A stretch of 49,534 bases of DNA. Origin: Nitrospinota bacterium. Lineage in GTDB: Bacteria > Nitrospinota > Nitrospinia > Nitrospinales > VA-1. The DNA lies in contig WAHY01000002.1 of assembly GCA_009873635.1 (NCBI GenBank), positions 148,530 to 198,063 of the forward strand, read 5' to 3'. The translations under genes and the position numbers were made by a program. The stretch's first letter is position 1; every line of letters starts with the position of its first letter. Positions 1-7,410 of the stretch are shown in pieces. The notes under the pieces were generated by a model. The model was not told the origin of the DNA. It worked only from the letters and a program-made list of their open reading frames with translations, and did not search any database.

Positions 1-318
1 TTCTTCCTGTCCATTAACGGTTAACTTCTCTTCAAGTTTCCAAAGAGGTTCATTGCGTGCTTCAACACCAACCGCCAACATTCTTGATACAGGACCGTCA
101 TCGAATTTTCCTGAATCGATTTTGCCGGTTTTTTTGTCATCACTCACCAAATCTTTGATAGCCGCTAAAATATCGTCAGGATTTTCGTTGCTTTTTTTGA
201 AATAAATCAATCTTTCGATAATGATAGTGAGTGCAATGACGGATGCCAGGAAAATGGGGTACATCATGAAGCCCCCTTTACCCATCAATTCAATTCCGGA
301 AAAAAATGTATCAATCAT
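1..318 (-). CDS. ExbB/TolQ/MotA-family proton-channel protein, N-terminal part (cut by window edge)
   Basis: Reading frame open from an ATG at 318 to the window edge (106 codons, no stop). Residues about 17-38 form one strong membrane segment, preceded by a short amphipathic N-terminus with a GKGGF turn and followed by a charged cytoplasmic stretch (ERLIYFKKS). This is the usual start of ExbB/TolQ proteins, which energise TonB- or Tol-dependent transport with the proton gradient. The diagnostic C-terminal helices lie outside the window, so ExbB versus TolQ cannot be settled from the protein. The promoter carries a Fur-type operator, which favours an ExbB role in iron uptake. The Shine-Dalgarno sequence is weak. 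Confidence 0.75.
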   Translation of the reverse strand, partial: MIDTFFSGIELMGKGGFMMYPIFLASVIALTIIIERLIYFKKSNENPDDILAAIKDLVSDDKKTGKIDSGKFDDGPVSRMLAVGVEARNEPLWKLEEKLTVNGQEE

Positions 319-420
319 ATTTTGTTATTAACCTGATTTATGCAGACAATAAAATTCCTTTGGATTCTTAATGCATCACTCACCCTAAGCAGTGAGTAAT
401 CAGAACCCACCTTTAATTTT

Positions 421-435
421 TGAAAATGATTTTCA
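421..435. promoter_or_regulatory. Fur-type operator (perfect 7-1-7 palindrome)
   Basis: TGAAAATGATTTTCA is an exact inverted repeat of seven bases around one central base. It differs from the classical 7-1-7 Fur box (TGATAATnATTATCA) only at the symmetric fourth position of each arm. It sits just downstream of a strong promoter where a bound repressor would block initiation. A fur gene lies at 11307-11735. Confidence 0.6.
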
Positions 436-444
436 ATTTTGAGT

Positions 445-474
445 AGTATATGGAAAATTAATGAGTTATGTCAA
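445..474 (-). promoter_or_regulatory. Strong sigma70-type promoter of the ExbB-like gene
   Basis: On the minus strand the -35 TTGACA (469-474, perfect) and -10 TATACT (445-450, 5 of 6) are separated by 18 nt. Transcription would start near 437-439, giving a leader of about 120 nt to the ATG at 318. The Fur-like palindrome starts 9 nt after the -10. Confidence 0.65.
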
Positions 475-650
475 TCTCTTATTAGGTATTTGGGGCTGAT
501 TTTTGCTGACAGGGAAGGTCTGAATAAATAAATATTTGAAAGTTAAGGACTTAATTAGGATGGGATTAAGGAATGCAAGCTCAACCTGAAAACCTCAGAT
601 CCATACAAACTGAGAAGGTTTATCAACTTGTACTCCAAAACTTGTCAATT

Positions 651-1697
651 TCATGACTGTGCGGCGAGTTGTCCACAAGCGCCAAGAATGTCGGTCGCAC
701 GGTTTTCTCGGATGAAGGCAGAAAAATTATGTTCGATGAGATAATTTTGAAACTTCAAAACTCTTTGGCGCGATGGCGGCCTGTATTCAGAAGAATCAAA
801 AGCATTAAATGAAATCAGGTTTATCTTGCAAGGCACTCCTCTCAGTAGTTTTACAAGTCTTACTGCATCTTCATCTGAATCGTTGATGCCTTCCAGCAAG
901 ACATACTCGATGGTATGGCGCCTTTGGGGTTTGAGAGGGTAGTGTTTAAGACAGTCTATTAATTTTTCGATGGGATATTTTTTGTTGATAGGCATTAAAC
1001 GATCGCGAGTGGTGTTGTCTGAAGCGTTGAGCGATATAGCAAGGTTTATATGGATATCTTCATTTTGAAATGCCTTGATTTTTTCAACCAGTCCTGAAGT
1101 GGATACCGTGACTTTTCGGGTTGACAGTTTCATGGCTTCTGGCGAGGTCATGAGACGCAATGCATCCACTACCGGACGAAAGTTGTCTAGCGGTTCCCCC
1201 ATTCCCATAAAAACAACATTTGTGATTTGATCTTTTTCTTCCAACTCCTGGTTGATGGCAATGTGCTGACCTATAATTTCACCAGCCGTTAAATTTCTTT
1301 TCAGACCGAGACTAGCTGTTAAACAAAACGAACAATTTAACCGGCAGCCAACTTGAGTGGAGAGGCATAAAGTTTTTCTGGAGTCAGACGGCATCCAGAC
1401 ACTCTCTACAACCTCTCCATCATCCAGCTCCAACAAGTATTTAATGGATCCATCTTCTGAATGGGTTCGGTACTTGATTTCAGGAAGTGAAAAATAGAAA
1501 TGCTCAGACAGTTTCATTCGTAGTGACTTGGAGATATTACTCATCTCGCTAAAGTCGCGACAATTATTATGATAAACCCAGGTGAACACCTGCTGGGCTC
1601 TATAGGGCTCAACCCCCCAACTTGAAAAAATTCCTTTAAGGTCTGTTTCAGTGGTTCCAAAAAAGTTTTGAGCTTGTAGTTTGTGAAGTGGATTCAT
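651..1697 (-). CDS. rlmN: 23S rRNA (adenine-2503-C2)-methyltransferase RlmN
   Basis: 348 aa, the usual family length. A radical-SAM enzyme that methylates C2 of A2503 in 23S rRNA and A37 of some tRNAs. The CX3CX2C cluster is C118, C122, C125 (GCRLNCSFC), followed by GMGEPLDN, the SAM-binding motif. The resolving cysteine that becomes methylated is C341 in the C-terminal GACGQL motif. The N-terminal accessory RNA-binding domain (1-80) is present. It lies upstream of the ExbB-like gene on the same strand, but more than 300 nt and a separate promoter lie between them. Confidence 0.97.
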   Translation of the reverse strand: MNPLHKLQAQNFFGTTETDLKGIFSSWGVEPYRAQQVFTWVYHNNCRDFSEMSNISKSLRMKLSEHFYFSLPEIKYRTHSEDGSIKYLLELDDGEVVESVWMPSDSRKTLCLSTQVGCRLNCSFCLTASLGLKRNLTAGEIIGQHIAINQELEEKDQITNVVFMGMGEPLDNFRPVVDALRLMTSPEAMKLSTRKVTVSTSGLVEKIKAFQNEDIHINLAISLNASDNTTRDRLMPINKKYPIEKLIDCLKHYPLKPQRRHTIEYVLLEGINDSDEDAVRLVKLLRGVPCKINLISFNAFDSSEYRPPSRQRVLKFQNYLIEHNFSAFIRENRATDILGACGQLAAQS

Positions 1698-1957
1698 AAA
1701 GATCTGATAAGAAAAACTAAACCCTAAAAAATAAAAATATAGGAAAGTTTTGCCGAGCTATCAATTCATAAATAAATAATAATCGTTTTAACCAACATAA
1801 CTTATTGAAAAACAAATAACTAGATCTTTCAGACGCTTACGATGCTTTTTCCCGGTTGCAACGTCTATAAAAAGGCGATATTTTTATATCCTCTTGATAT
1901 TTAGGCCGTCTAAACACCTTGCATGACTTGGCATAAAACCTGAATACAGAAGATTCT

Positions 1958-2719
1958 ATGCAATTAGCTGAATGTTATAAGATCCTGAATGTGCTTCCAG
2001 GGGAAGAATGGCATAAAGTGCGCAAATCATACCACTCCCTTGCCCGGCAACTCCATCCCGATATCAACCAATCCAAATCTCATTTTGATGATTCAAGGCT
2101 GAAACAAATAAATCAGGCTTTTGCAAAGCTCGAAACTCATTATAAAGCTAGTGGTTTGTCTGTCTATCAGGAAAAAGGTGGTCGGGAACAGACTAATTGG
2201 AAGAGATGGATTAAAGTTGTTTCCAGTAATCCTGCTGTTCAGTCAGCGATTAATGCGAGTTTGAACTTGCTTGAAAATTTAGATGATAAAGTTTTTCAGT
2301 TGGACATTCATAAAGACATAAAATTATCCAGGTCTATTCTTCAAAAAGGTGGAAGTCTAAATTTGAAATCTGGCAAAGAGCGCATTGAGGTCAAGATTCC
2401 TTCTGGTGAATGGAATCAAATGTCACTGAAAATTGAAGGAAAGGGAGAGAGCAGCCTGTTTTCTAAAAGGCGAGGGGACTTGATTTTGAACCTTCATGTG
2501 CCCAGTTCATTCGCTCCAGGCCTTGAAAACTCATGCTTTTCTTACGAAATGAAAATACCGTCTGATCAAATTGCAGATAAAAAGGTTTTGACTTTAAACT
2601 CTTCTGAAGGACCGATAAAGTTTGTCCTGCCTATTGACACTCGGGATGGGCAGACCTTTACGCTCAGGTCAGGTGGTAGTCATAATGTTCTTCACAGGCT
2701 TACCGTCCGGCTGGATTAA
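1958..2719 (+). CDS. DnaJ-domain co-chaperone without zinc finger (CbpA-like)
   Basis: 253 aa. A J-domain occupies residues about 3-60, with the HPD tripeptide (LHPDIN) that stimulates DnaK ATPase. There is no G/F-rich linker or CxxCxGxG zinc finger. From about 115 the sequence resembles a DnaJ C-terminal substrate-binding domain (KGGSLNLKSG, then a KIPSG element). The arrangement is closest to CbpA-type type II co-chaperones, though shorter, with one of the two beta domains poorly conserved. It is convergent with the next gene, with only 4 nt between stops. Confidence 0.85.
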   Translation: MQLAECYKILNVLPGEEWHKVRKSYHSLARQLHPDINQSKSHFDDSRLKQINQAFAKLETHYKASGLSVYQEKGGREQTNWKRWIKVVSSNPAVQSAINASLNLLENLDDKVFQLDIHKDIKLSRSILQKGGSLNLKSGKERIEVKIPSGEWNQMSLKIEGKGESSLFSKRRGDLILNLHVPSSFAPGLENSCFSYEMKIPSDQIADKKVLTLNSSEGPIKFVLPIDTRDGQTFTLRSGGSHNVLHRLTVRLD

Positions 2720-2723
2720 GTTC

Positions 2724-3503
2724 TCACCCATACGTTTTAAGAATATAGCCCATTACTCCGGCACTCAAAAAAGCAATTGCAAGTGTACAGCCCAATAAAC
2801 TTATCAGGGGGGCAGGGGGGTGAGTATTGATACTTTTCTTAATCCATGTGCAACCCAGTCCTAATGCTGCCAGTGCAATTATCAGGTTGAACCAGGTTGC
2901 CTGTTGAATGGTGCTGGTATAAATAACATTGCTCTCCATGTTTGAGAGCAGGGCTACAGCCCATCCCAGCGAGGGCAGGCATAATATGTAGGACCAAATG
3001 GCGGTGTTGTTATCGGGCGATCGATAGCGTGAAAAAAAGCGCAATCCTAGAAAAGCCATGCCCCCCAACAATATCCAGCCGACAAGTTCATTGAGGTTTT
3101 TTTTATGCTTTTCATCGCGGATGTGTTTCAACGCTCCCAGCACATAACGTGAAACCTCGTCTTCATCCATTTCATAAAAACCACCCTGCTCACTGTCATA
3201 TGCGAAAACCCGGGCGGTGGTTGATTCAGCAGGAAGGGCAATAGCTCTGTAGCCATCTTTCCCGGCTTTTTCTATTTCGAGGTAAACGATGCCTGAGTGA
3301 TATTTCAAATTATATTTTTCTATTTCAGCATGCCCGGTAGCGTATCTCTTGTTTTCCTGATAAAACTTGTCTTGTATTTTCATCAGGTCAAAAAGAGCCT
3401 GGCGAGCCTGCACATCTGAATCCACTTCGAATATCTGACTGCATGAAGTGAAAAACAAAAGAAAAAATATATAAATAAAAAATTGTTTTGCAGAATCCAT
3501 CAA
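2724..3503 (-). CDS. Lipoprotein with pilin-like domain and C-terminal membrane segments
   Basis: 259 aa. Lipoprotein signal peptide with lipobox FTSC, lipidated cysteine C21. Residues about 30-95 (ARQAL...QDKFYQENKRYATG) look like the globular part of type IV pilin-like proteins, where a helix ends in an 'ENxRYA' turn. The C-terminal half contains about four hydrophobic segments (143-160, 168-188, 203-220, 235-255). A lipidated anchor plus several membrane spans is unusual. Function unknown; the pilin similarity is pattern-based. Confidence 0.75.
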   Translation of the reverse strand: MMDSAKQFFIYIFFLLFFTSCSQIFEVDSDVQARQALFDLMKIQDKFYQENKRYATGHAEIEKYNLKYHSGIVYLEIEKAGKDGYRAIALPAESTTARVFAYDSEQGGFYEMDEDEVSRYVLGALKHIRDEKHKKNLNELVGWILLGGMAFLGLRFFSRYRSPDNNTAIWSYILCLPSLGWAVALLSNMESNVIYTSTIQQATWFNLIIALAALGLGCTWIKKSINTHPPAPLISLLGCTLAIAFLSAGVMGYILKTYG

Positions 3504-3633
3504 TTATAGTTAGGTGGAAAAGTAAGAGGAAAGTTTCAATGTATAACAAATGTGCTGTTGCTCGTCAATACCCCTTTCAGTTCAATAAACTACGCATAGG
3601 TAAAAGCGGTTTATCACTTGTGGAGTCTCTGGT

Positions 3634-4176
3634 TTGAAGAATTATAAATTTGTAACGGGTAACCCCAATAAGGTTCGGGAGGCTTGTGAAATTCTAAGTC
3701 TTGATCTTGAGCCTGTTCAAGTTGATGGTCTTGTTGAAATCCAGTCCCCGGACTTGGACGTAGTCGTAAGACATAAAGCTCTTCAGGCATACTCTGCATT
3801 AAACTGTCCGGTAATGGTGGAGGATTCCGGCCTATTGTTCCATGCATGGAATGGCCTGCCCGGTGCATTGGTAAAATGGTTTGAAGAAACGGTAGGGTGT
3901 GAGGGCATGTTGAAAATGGTTGAAGGGTTCCCGGATCGTGGGGCGACTGCGGTCTGCTGTTTCGCTGTTTATGATGGCAAGAATATCATGGTTGCACGAG
4001 GTGACGTTCGAGGCACAATTGCAGATAGTATTCGCGGACAAAACGGATTTGGTTGGGATGTAATCTTTGTGCCGGAAGGTCATGAACGAACTTATGGAGA
4101 AATGGCTTCTCAGGAAAAAAATGCCATTTCTCATAGAAAACAGGCATTAGACGAATTGAAGGAAATTTTAAAGTAA
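3634..4176 (+). CDS. Non-canonical purine NTP pyrophosphatase (ITPase/RdgB/HAM1 family)
   Basis: 180 aa from a TTG start with GGAG 8 nt upstream; no ATG start fits. It hydrolyses dITP/XTP to monophosphates and so keeps damaged purines out of nucleic acids. Family signatures are TGNPNK near residue 10, VEDSGL near 68, NGFGWDVIF near 137 and ISHRKQAL near 164. The GFGWD.IF and TYGEM..EKNAISHR forms are closer to eukaryotic/archaeal ITPA than to E. coli RdgB, and the protein is about 15 residues shorter than RdgB. The final 9 bp overlap the 3' end of the convergent gene at 4168-4548. Confidence 0.92.
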   Translation: MKNYKFVTGNPNKVREACEILSLDLEPVQVDGLVEIQSPDLDVVVRHKALQAYSALNCPVMVEDSGLLFHAWNGLPGALVKWFEETVGCEGMLKMVEGFPDRGATAVCCFAVYDGKNIMVARGDVRGTIADSIRGQNGFGWDVIFVPEGHERTYGEMASQEKNAISHRKQALDELKEILK

Positions 4177-4548
4177 GTTTTGCAGCTGAGAATATAAATT
4201 GGTAATCGCTTTTTGATAGCCCGGTAGTTTTTGGTATATAGCTTCAGTATCCTGCTGGGGTTTTTTGTTTATTGATTGGTAGTCTTCAACCATTTGCCGC
4301 CATTGGAGAAGATTTTCTGTCCAGCCGCTTTCTATGGCCAATTCAAAACATTGCTCTTCGTTGGCAGCGCTCTCTTCAAGCTCCCCAAACCCCTTGATGC
4401 ACTTGACCGCCATGGTATAAGTATGGCCAAACCTTTGCAGGGCAGCACTCTTAAAATAATCAGTGCTCTCTTGCTTCAGGGCTTCGTCTAACCTTTGCAG
4501 GTTCCAGTCAAGATGAGTCAATAAAACCTTTTTATGGGATTCTGGCAT
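4168..4548 (-). CDS. Orphan HEPN-like protein (HI0074-type nucleotidyltransferase partner), degenerate active motif
   Basis: 126 aa, all helical. The order LQRFGHTYTMAVKCIKGF, then FELAIESGW, then a 'W..MVEDYQ' segment follows the HI0074 family, the HEPN subunits that pair with MNT nucleotidyltransferases. In the family the last segment usually reads EDRNxxxHxY (the RX4-6H RNase-type motif); here it reads EDYQSINKKPQQ, lacking both Arg and His. No nucleotidyltransferase gene adjoins it. It could be a catalytically dead HEPN scaffold; recognition is by eye and moderate. Confidence 0.65.
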   Translation of the reverse strand: MPESHKKVLLTHLDWNLQRLDEALKQESTDYFKSAALQRFGHTYTMAVKCIKGFGELEESAANEEQCFELAIESGWTENLLQWRQMVEDYQSINKKPQQDTEAIYQKLPGYQKAITNLYSQLQNLL

Positions 4549-4615
4549 TTGAGATACGTTAAAATTTCGCTAGATATGAGAGTAATATGAAAAGGTTTGT
4601 TGAGATAAATAATTT

Positions 4616-4633
4616 CTTATTTTTAAAAATAAG
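4616..4633. repeat. Perfect AT-rich palindrome upstream of the DUF1566 gene
   Basis: CTTATTTTTAAAAATAAG is an exact 18-bp inverted repeat with no spacer, about 95 nt before the next start codon. It could be a regulator site or a weak hairpin; nothing identifies the binder. Confidence 0.35.
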
Positions 4634-4725
4634 GTTACTATTTCCATAAGTTCTGCCCTGAAATTTAGATGCTAGTTGTGTTATTTTATCTTAGTTTTTT
4701 AACCTGAGTTGATGTTTATATCATT

Positions 4726-5151
4726 ATGAGTTCTGATAACAATATTTTTATTGATAATGGAGATGGTACTGTCACCTCTAAAGCTCACAACCTGATGTGG
4801 TGTAAAGCCGACTCAATGATTGATTTGAAGAAATGGGTCAATTATCAGGAGAGCGTTGATTATGTAAGAGGGTTGAACGACAATAAATTTGCCGGATATG
4901 AGGATTGGAGACTCCCTTCTAAAGATGAAATGGCAACTCTGTATGATAAAAGTTTTGAAAATTCGGACCAGTTTGGCAAAACCATCCATATTAGTGATCA
5001 ATTTGCCTCTGGTGGGGGATTTTCCATGATTGCTCAACAGGTGCCTGGCCGTATGCGTGTTTTTGTATTAAATATTCGTGACGGGGAGTTTAGTCATCCA
5101 GATGGACTGTGGACTTTGACTGAAGCGGCAAGAGCAGTCCGCTCTCTTTAA
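4726..5151 (+). CDS. DUF1566 (Lcl C-terminal-like) domain protein
   Basis: 141 aa, one domain. Starts with the typical FIDNGDGTVTSKAHNLMWCK turn, then a 'YVRGLN...FAGYEDWRLPSKDEMATLYD' core and a 'WTLTEAARAVRSL' end, all characteristic of DUF1566. The family adopts a C-type-lectin/SUMF1-like fold and is often found in surface proteins. Here there is no signal peptide, so it is probably cytoplasmic. It lies 44 nt upstream of acs on the same strand and may be co-transcribed. Role unknown. Confidence 0.85.
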   Translation: MSSDNNIFIDNGDGTVTSKAHNLMWCKADSMIDLKKWVNYQESVDYVRGLNDNKFAGYEDWRLPSKDEMATLYDKSFENSDQFGKTIHISDQFASGGGFSMIAQQVPGRMRVFVLNIRDGEFSHPDGLWTLTEAARAVRSL

Positions 5152-5195
5152 AACCATACAATGTTTAATTACTAAAGAATAGTTGGAGAAATAAA

Positions 5196-7181
5196 ATGAC
5201 TGAGGAAATATATAATCCTCCTGAATCTGTTGCTTCCCGTGCTTTGATTTCAAGTATGGATCAATATAGGGAAATGTATGAACGATCGATCTCTAATCCT
5301 GACCAGTTCTGGTCGGAAGAAGCGGATAAGTTTACCTGGTTTAAAAAATGGGATCAGGTCCGTGACTATAATTACGATGTAAGAAAAGGAGATATCCGTA
5401 TCGAATGGTTCAAAGGCGCAACAACCAATATCACGGTAAATTGCCTCGATCGCCATCTGGAAAAGCGTGGAGACCAAACGGCTATTTTGTGGGAGGGAAA
5501 TGAGCCAGGTGATAATCGTAGTTTGACTTACAAACAACTCCATGAAGAAGTTTGTAAATTCGCTAATGTTTTAAAAAACCACGGAGTAAAAAAAGGGGAC
5601 CGGATTTCTATTTATATGCCTATGGTGCTGGAACTTTCTATTGCCATGATGGCTTGTGCAAGAGTCGGGGCCGTTCACTCAATAGTGTTTGGGGGTTTTT
5701 CTCCCACAGCACTGGCAGATCGTATTGTTGACTCCAACTGTACGGTGCTTATAACAACCGATGGTGGTTTTCGTGGTGCCAAGCCGGTACCCATCAAAAC
5801 CAATGCTGATGAAGCCATGAAGCTGGCAGAAAAGGAAGGCGTTGTGGTTAATTCCTGCATAGTGTTTAAACGTGTGGGCGATAAGGTTCCATCTGAAATG
5901 CAAGAGGGACGCGATACCTGGTGGCACGATGAAATGGAAGGTGCCAGTCCTGAATGTGACGCTGAAATTATGTCAGCCGAAGATCCACTTTTTATTCTCT
6001 ATACCTCTGGATCAACAGGAAAACCTAAAGGTGTTCAGCATAATGTTGGTGGATACATGGTTTATACAGCATTGACCCACAAATACATTTTTGATTACCA
6101 GGATGGTGATATCTGGTGGTGCACCGCCGATATTGGCTGGGTTACCGGACATTCGTATATTGTTTACGGCCCCCTGGCAAATGGTGCCACAACAGTCATG
6201 TTTGAAGGCATACCTACTTATCCAGACTGTGGCAGATTCTGGGATGTTGTGGAACGTCTTAAAGTTACCCAGTTTTATACAGCACCAACTGCAATCAGGG
6301 CACTGATGTCTCATGGAGAAGATATTCCCTCAAAATATGATCTTTCTACGTTGCGAGTTCTGGGCTCGGTTGGGGAACCCATCAACCCCGAGGCTTGGCG
6401 CTGGTACTATAAAAATGTAGGTAGAGAGAAATGCCCCGTTGTAGATACATGGTGGCAAACTGAGACAGGCGGTATTTTGATCACACCATTACCCGGTTGT
6501 ACCCCTGCAAAACCGGGCTCAGCAACCCTGCCTTTTTTTGGTGTGGTGCCCGAAGTGATTGAGGCTGAAACCGGTAAAGTTCTGGAAGGAAATGGAGTAG
6601 AAGGTGTTCTTGCTATATCTGAACCCTGGCCGGGACAGATGAGAACGGTATTTGGCGACCACAAACGTTTTGAGGAGACCTATTTTAAGCTCTACCCCGG
6701 TTATTATTTTACCGGGGATGGTTGTCGGCGTGATGAAGATGGTTATTATTGGGTTACCGGTCGAGTTGATGATGTAATTAATGTTTCCGGACACAGAATG
6801 GGAACGGCTGAAGTGGAGTCGGCCCTTGTGCTTCATGAAACTGTGGCTGAGGCTGCTGTGGTCGGGTTTCCACATGACATTAAGGGGCAGGGAATCTATG
6901 CATATGTTTCTCTCATGGACGATGTACAGCCCGATGATGAGTTGAAGAAAACATTGGTGCAGTTTGTAAGAAATGAAATAGGACCAATAGCTGCGCCAGA
7001 TGTTATTCACTGGGCTCCTGCTCTTCCTAAAACCCGTTCTGGAAAAATTATGAGAAGAATATTAAGAAAAATTGCTGCTAATGAGGCAGATCAATTGGGA
7101 GATATTTCAACTTTGGCAGACCCATCGGTTGTTGATAATCTTAAGGCAACTTATGTGAATATATTTTCAGGGAAAAAATAA
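5196..7181 (+). CDS. acs: Acetyl-CoA synthetase (acetate--CoA ligase)
   Basis: 661 aa, full length. Converts acetate, ATP and CoA to acetyl-CoA via acetyl-AMP. Motifs: [13 protein letters not shown]-loop near 270, the 'WWQTETGG' acetyl/adenylate pocket near 415, '[25 protein letters not shown]' hinge near 510, and '[11 protein letters not shown]' near 610 carrying the catalytic lysine that is acetylated for regulation in this family. Good start context (TTGGAGAAATAAA before ATG). No protein acetyltransferase of the Pat type is adjacent. A strong hairpin follows at 7218-7250. Confidence 0.98.
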   Translation: MTEEIYNPPESVASRALISSMDQYREMYERSISNPDQFWSEEADKFTWFKKWDQVRDYNYDVRKGDIRIEWFKGATTNITVNCLDRHLEKRGDQTAILWEGNEPGDNRSLTYKQLHEEVCKFANVLKNHGVKKGDRISIYMPMVLELSIAMMACARVGAVHSIVFGGFSPTALADRIVDSNCTVLITTDGGFRGAKPVPIKTNADEAMKLAEKEGVVVNSCIVFKRVGDKVPSEMQEGRDTWWHDEMEGASPECDAEIMSAEDPLFILYTSGSTGKPKGVQHNVGGYMVYTALTHKYIFDYQDGDIWWCTADIGWVTGHSYIVYGPLANGATTVMFEGIPTYPDCGRFWDVVERLKVTQFYTAPTAIRALMSHGEDIPSKYDLSTLRVLGSVGEPINPEAWRWYYKNVGREKCPVVDTWWQTETGGILITPLPGCTPAKPGSATLPFFGVVPEVIEAETGKVLEGNGVEGVLAISEPWPGQMRTVFGDHKRFEETYFKLYPGYYFTGDGCRRDEDGYYWVTGRVDDVINVSGHRMGTAEVESALVLHETVAEAAVVGFPHDIKGQGIYAYVSLMDDVQPDDELKKTLVQFVRNEIGPIAAPDVIHWAPALPKTRSGKIMRRILRKIAANEADQLGDISTLADPSVVDNLKATYVNIFSGKK

Positions 7182-7217
7182 CAGGACTGCTAATAAAATA
7201 GGCAATACAGAACCGGG

Positions 7218-7250
7218 ATCATGGAGTCGAATAAGATTCAACTCCATGAT
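7218..7250 (+). terminator. Long hairpin downstream of acs
   Basis: Arms ATCATGGAGT (7218-7227) and ACTCCATGAT (7241-7250) pair perfectly over 10 bp. After one mismatch, GAAT/ATTC pair inside around a 3-nt loop, giving about 14 paired positions. It sits 37 nt after the acs stop. The following TTCTCACCCC is a poor U-tract, so it may stabilise the mRNA 3' end rather than act as a classical intrinsic terminator. Confidence 0.6.
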
Positions 7251-7410
7251 TTCTCACCCCTACAGTGAAAAGAGAAAGGTGCCCCTCCCTCCCCAAATGT
7301 TTGAGCGTCTTTAATTAACTAACAGCCAGTGGGATAACTATATATTTTAAGCGAATAATAGCAACTGTCAATCGAAAGTTTTGATTTTTCATAGATAAAT
7401 CATTATTGCG

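Larger units (their letters stand above)
319..650. other. Intergenic region with regulated promoter and leader of the ExbB-like gene
   Basis: No gene is visible. The half nearer the ExbB-like gene holds, on the minus strand, a promoter (445-474), a Fur-like palindrome (421-435) and a leader of about 115 nt with a small hairpin (376-399). The stretch 480-650 behind the rlmN stop shows nothing recognisable. Confidence 0.7.

Noticed and set aside
1866-1888. AT-rich inverted repeat TATAAAAA/TTTTTATA upstream of the DnaJ-like gene
   Set aside because: Low-complexity AT arms with a 7-nt loop; weak pairing and no U-tract or promoter logic.
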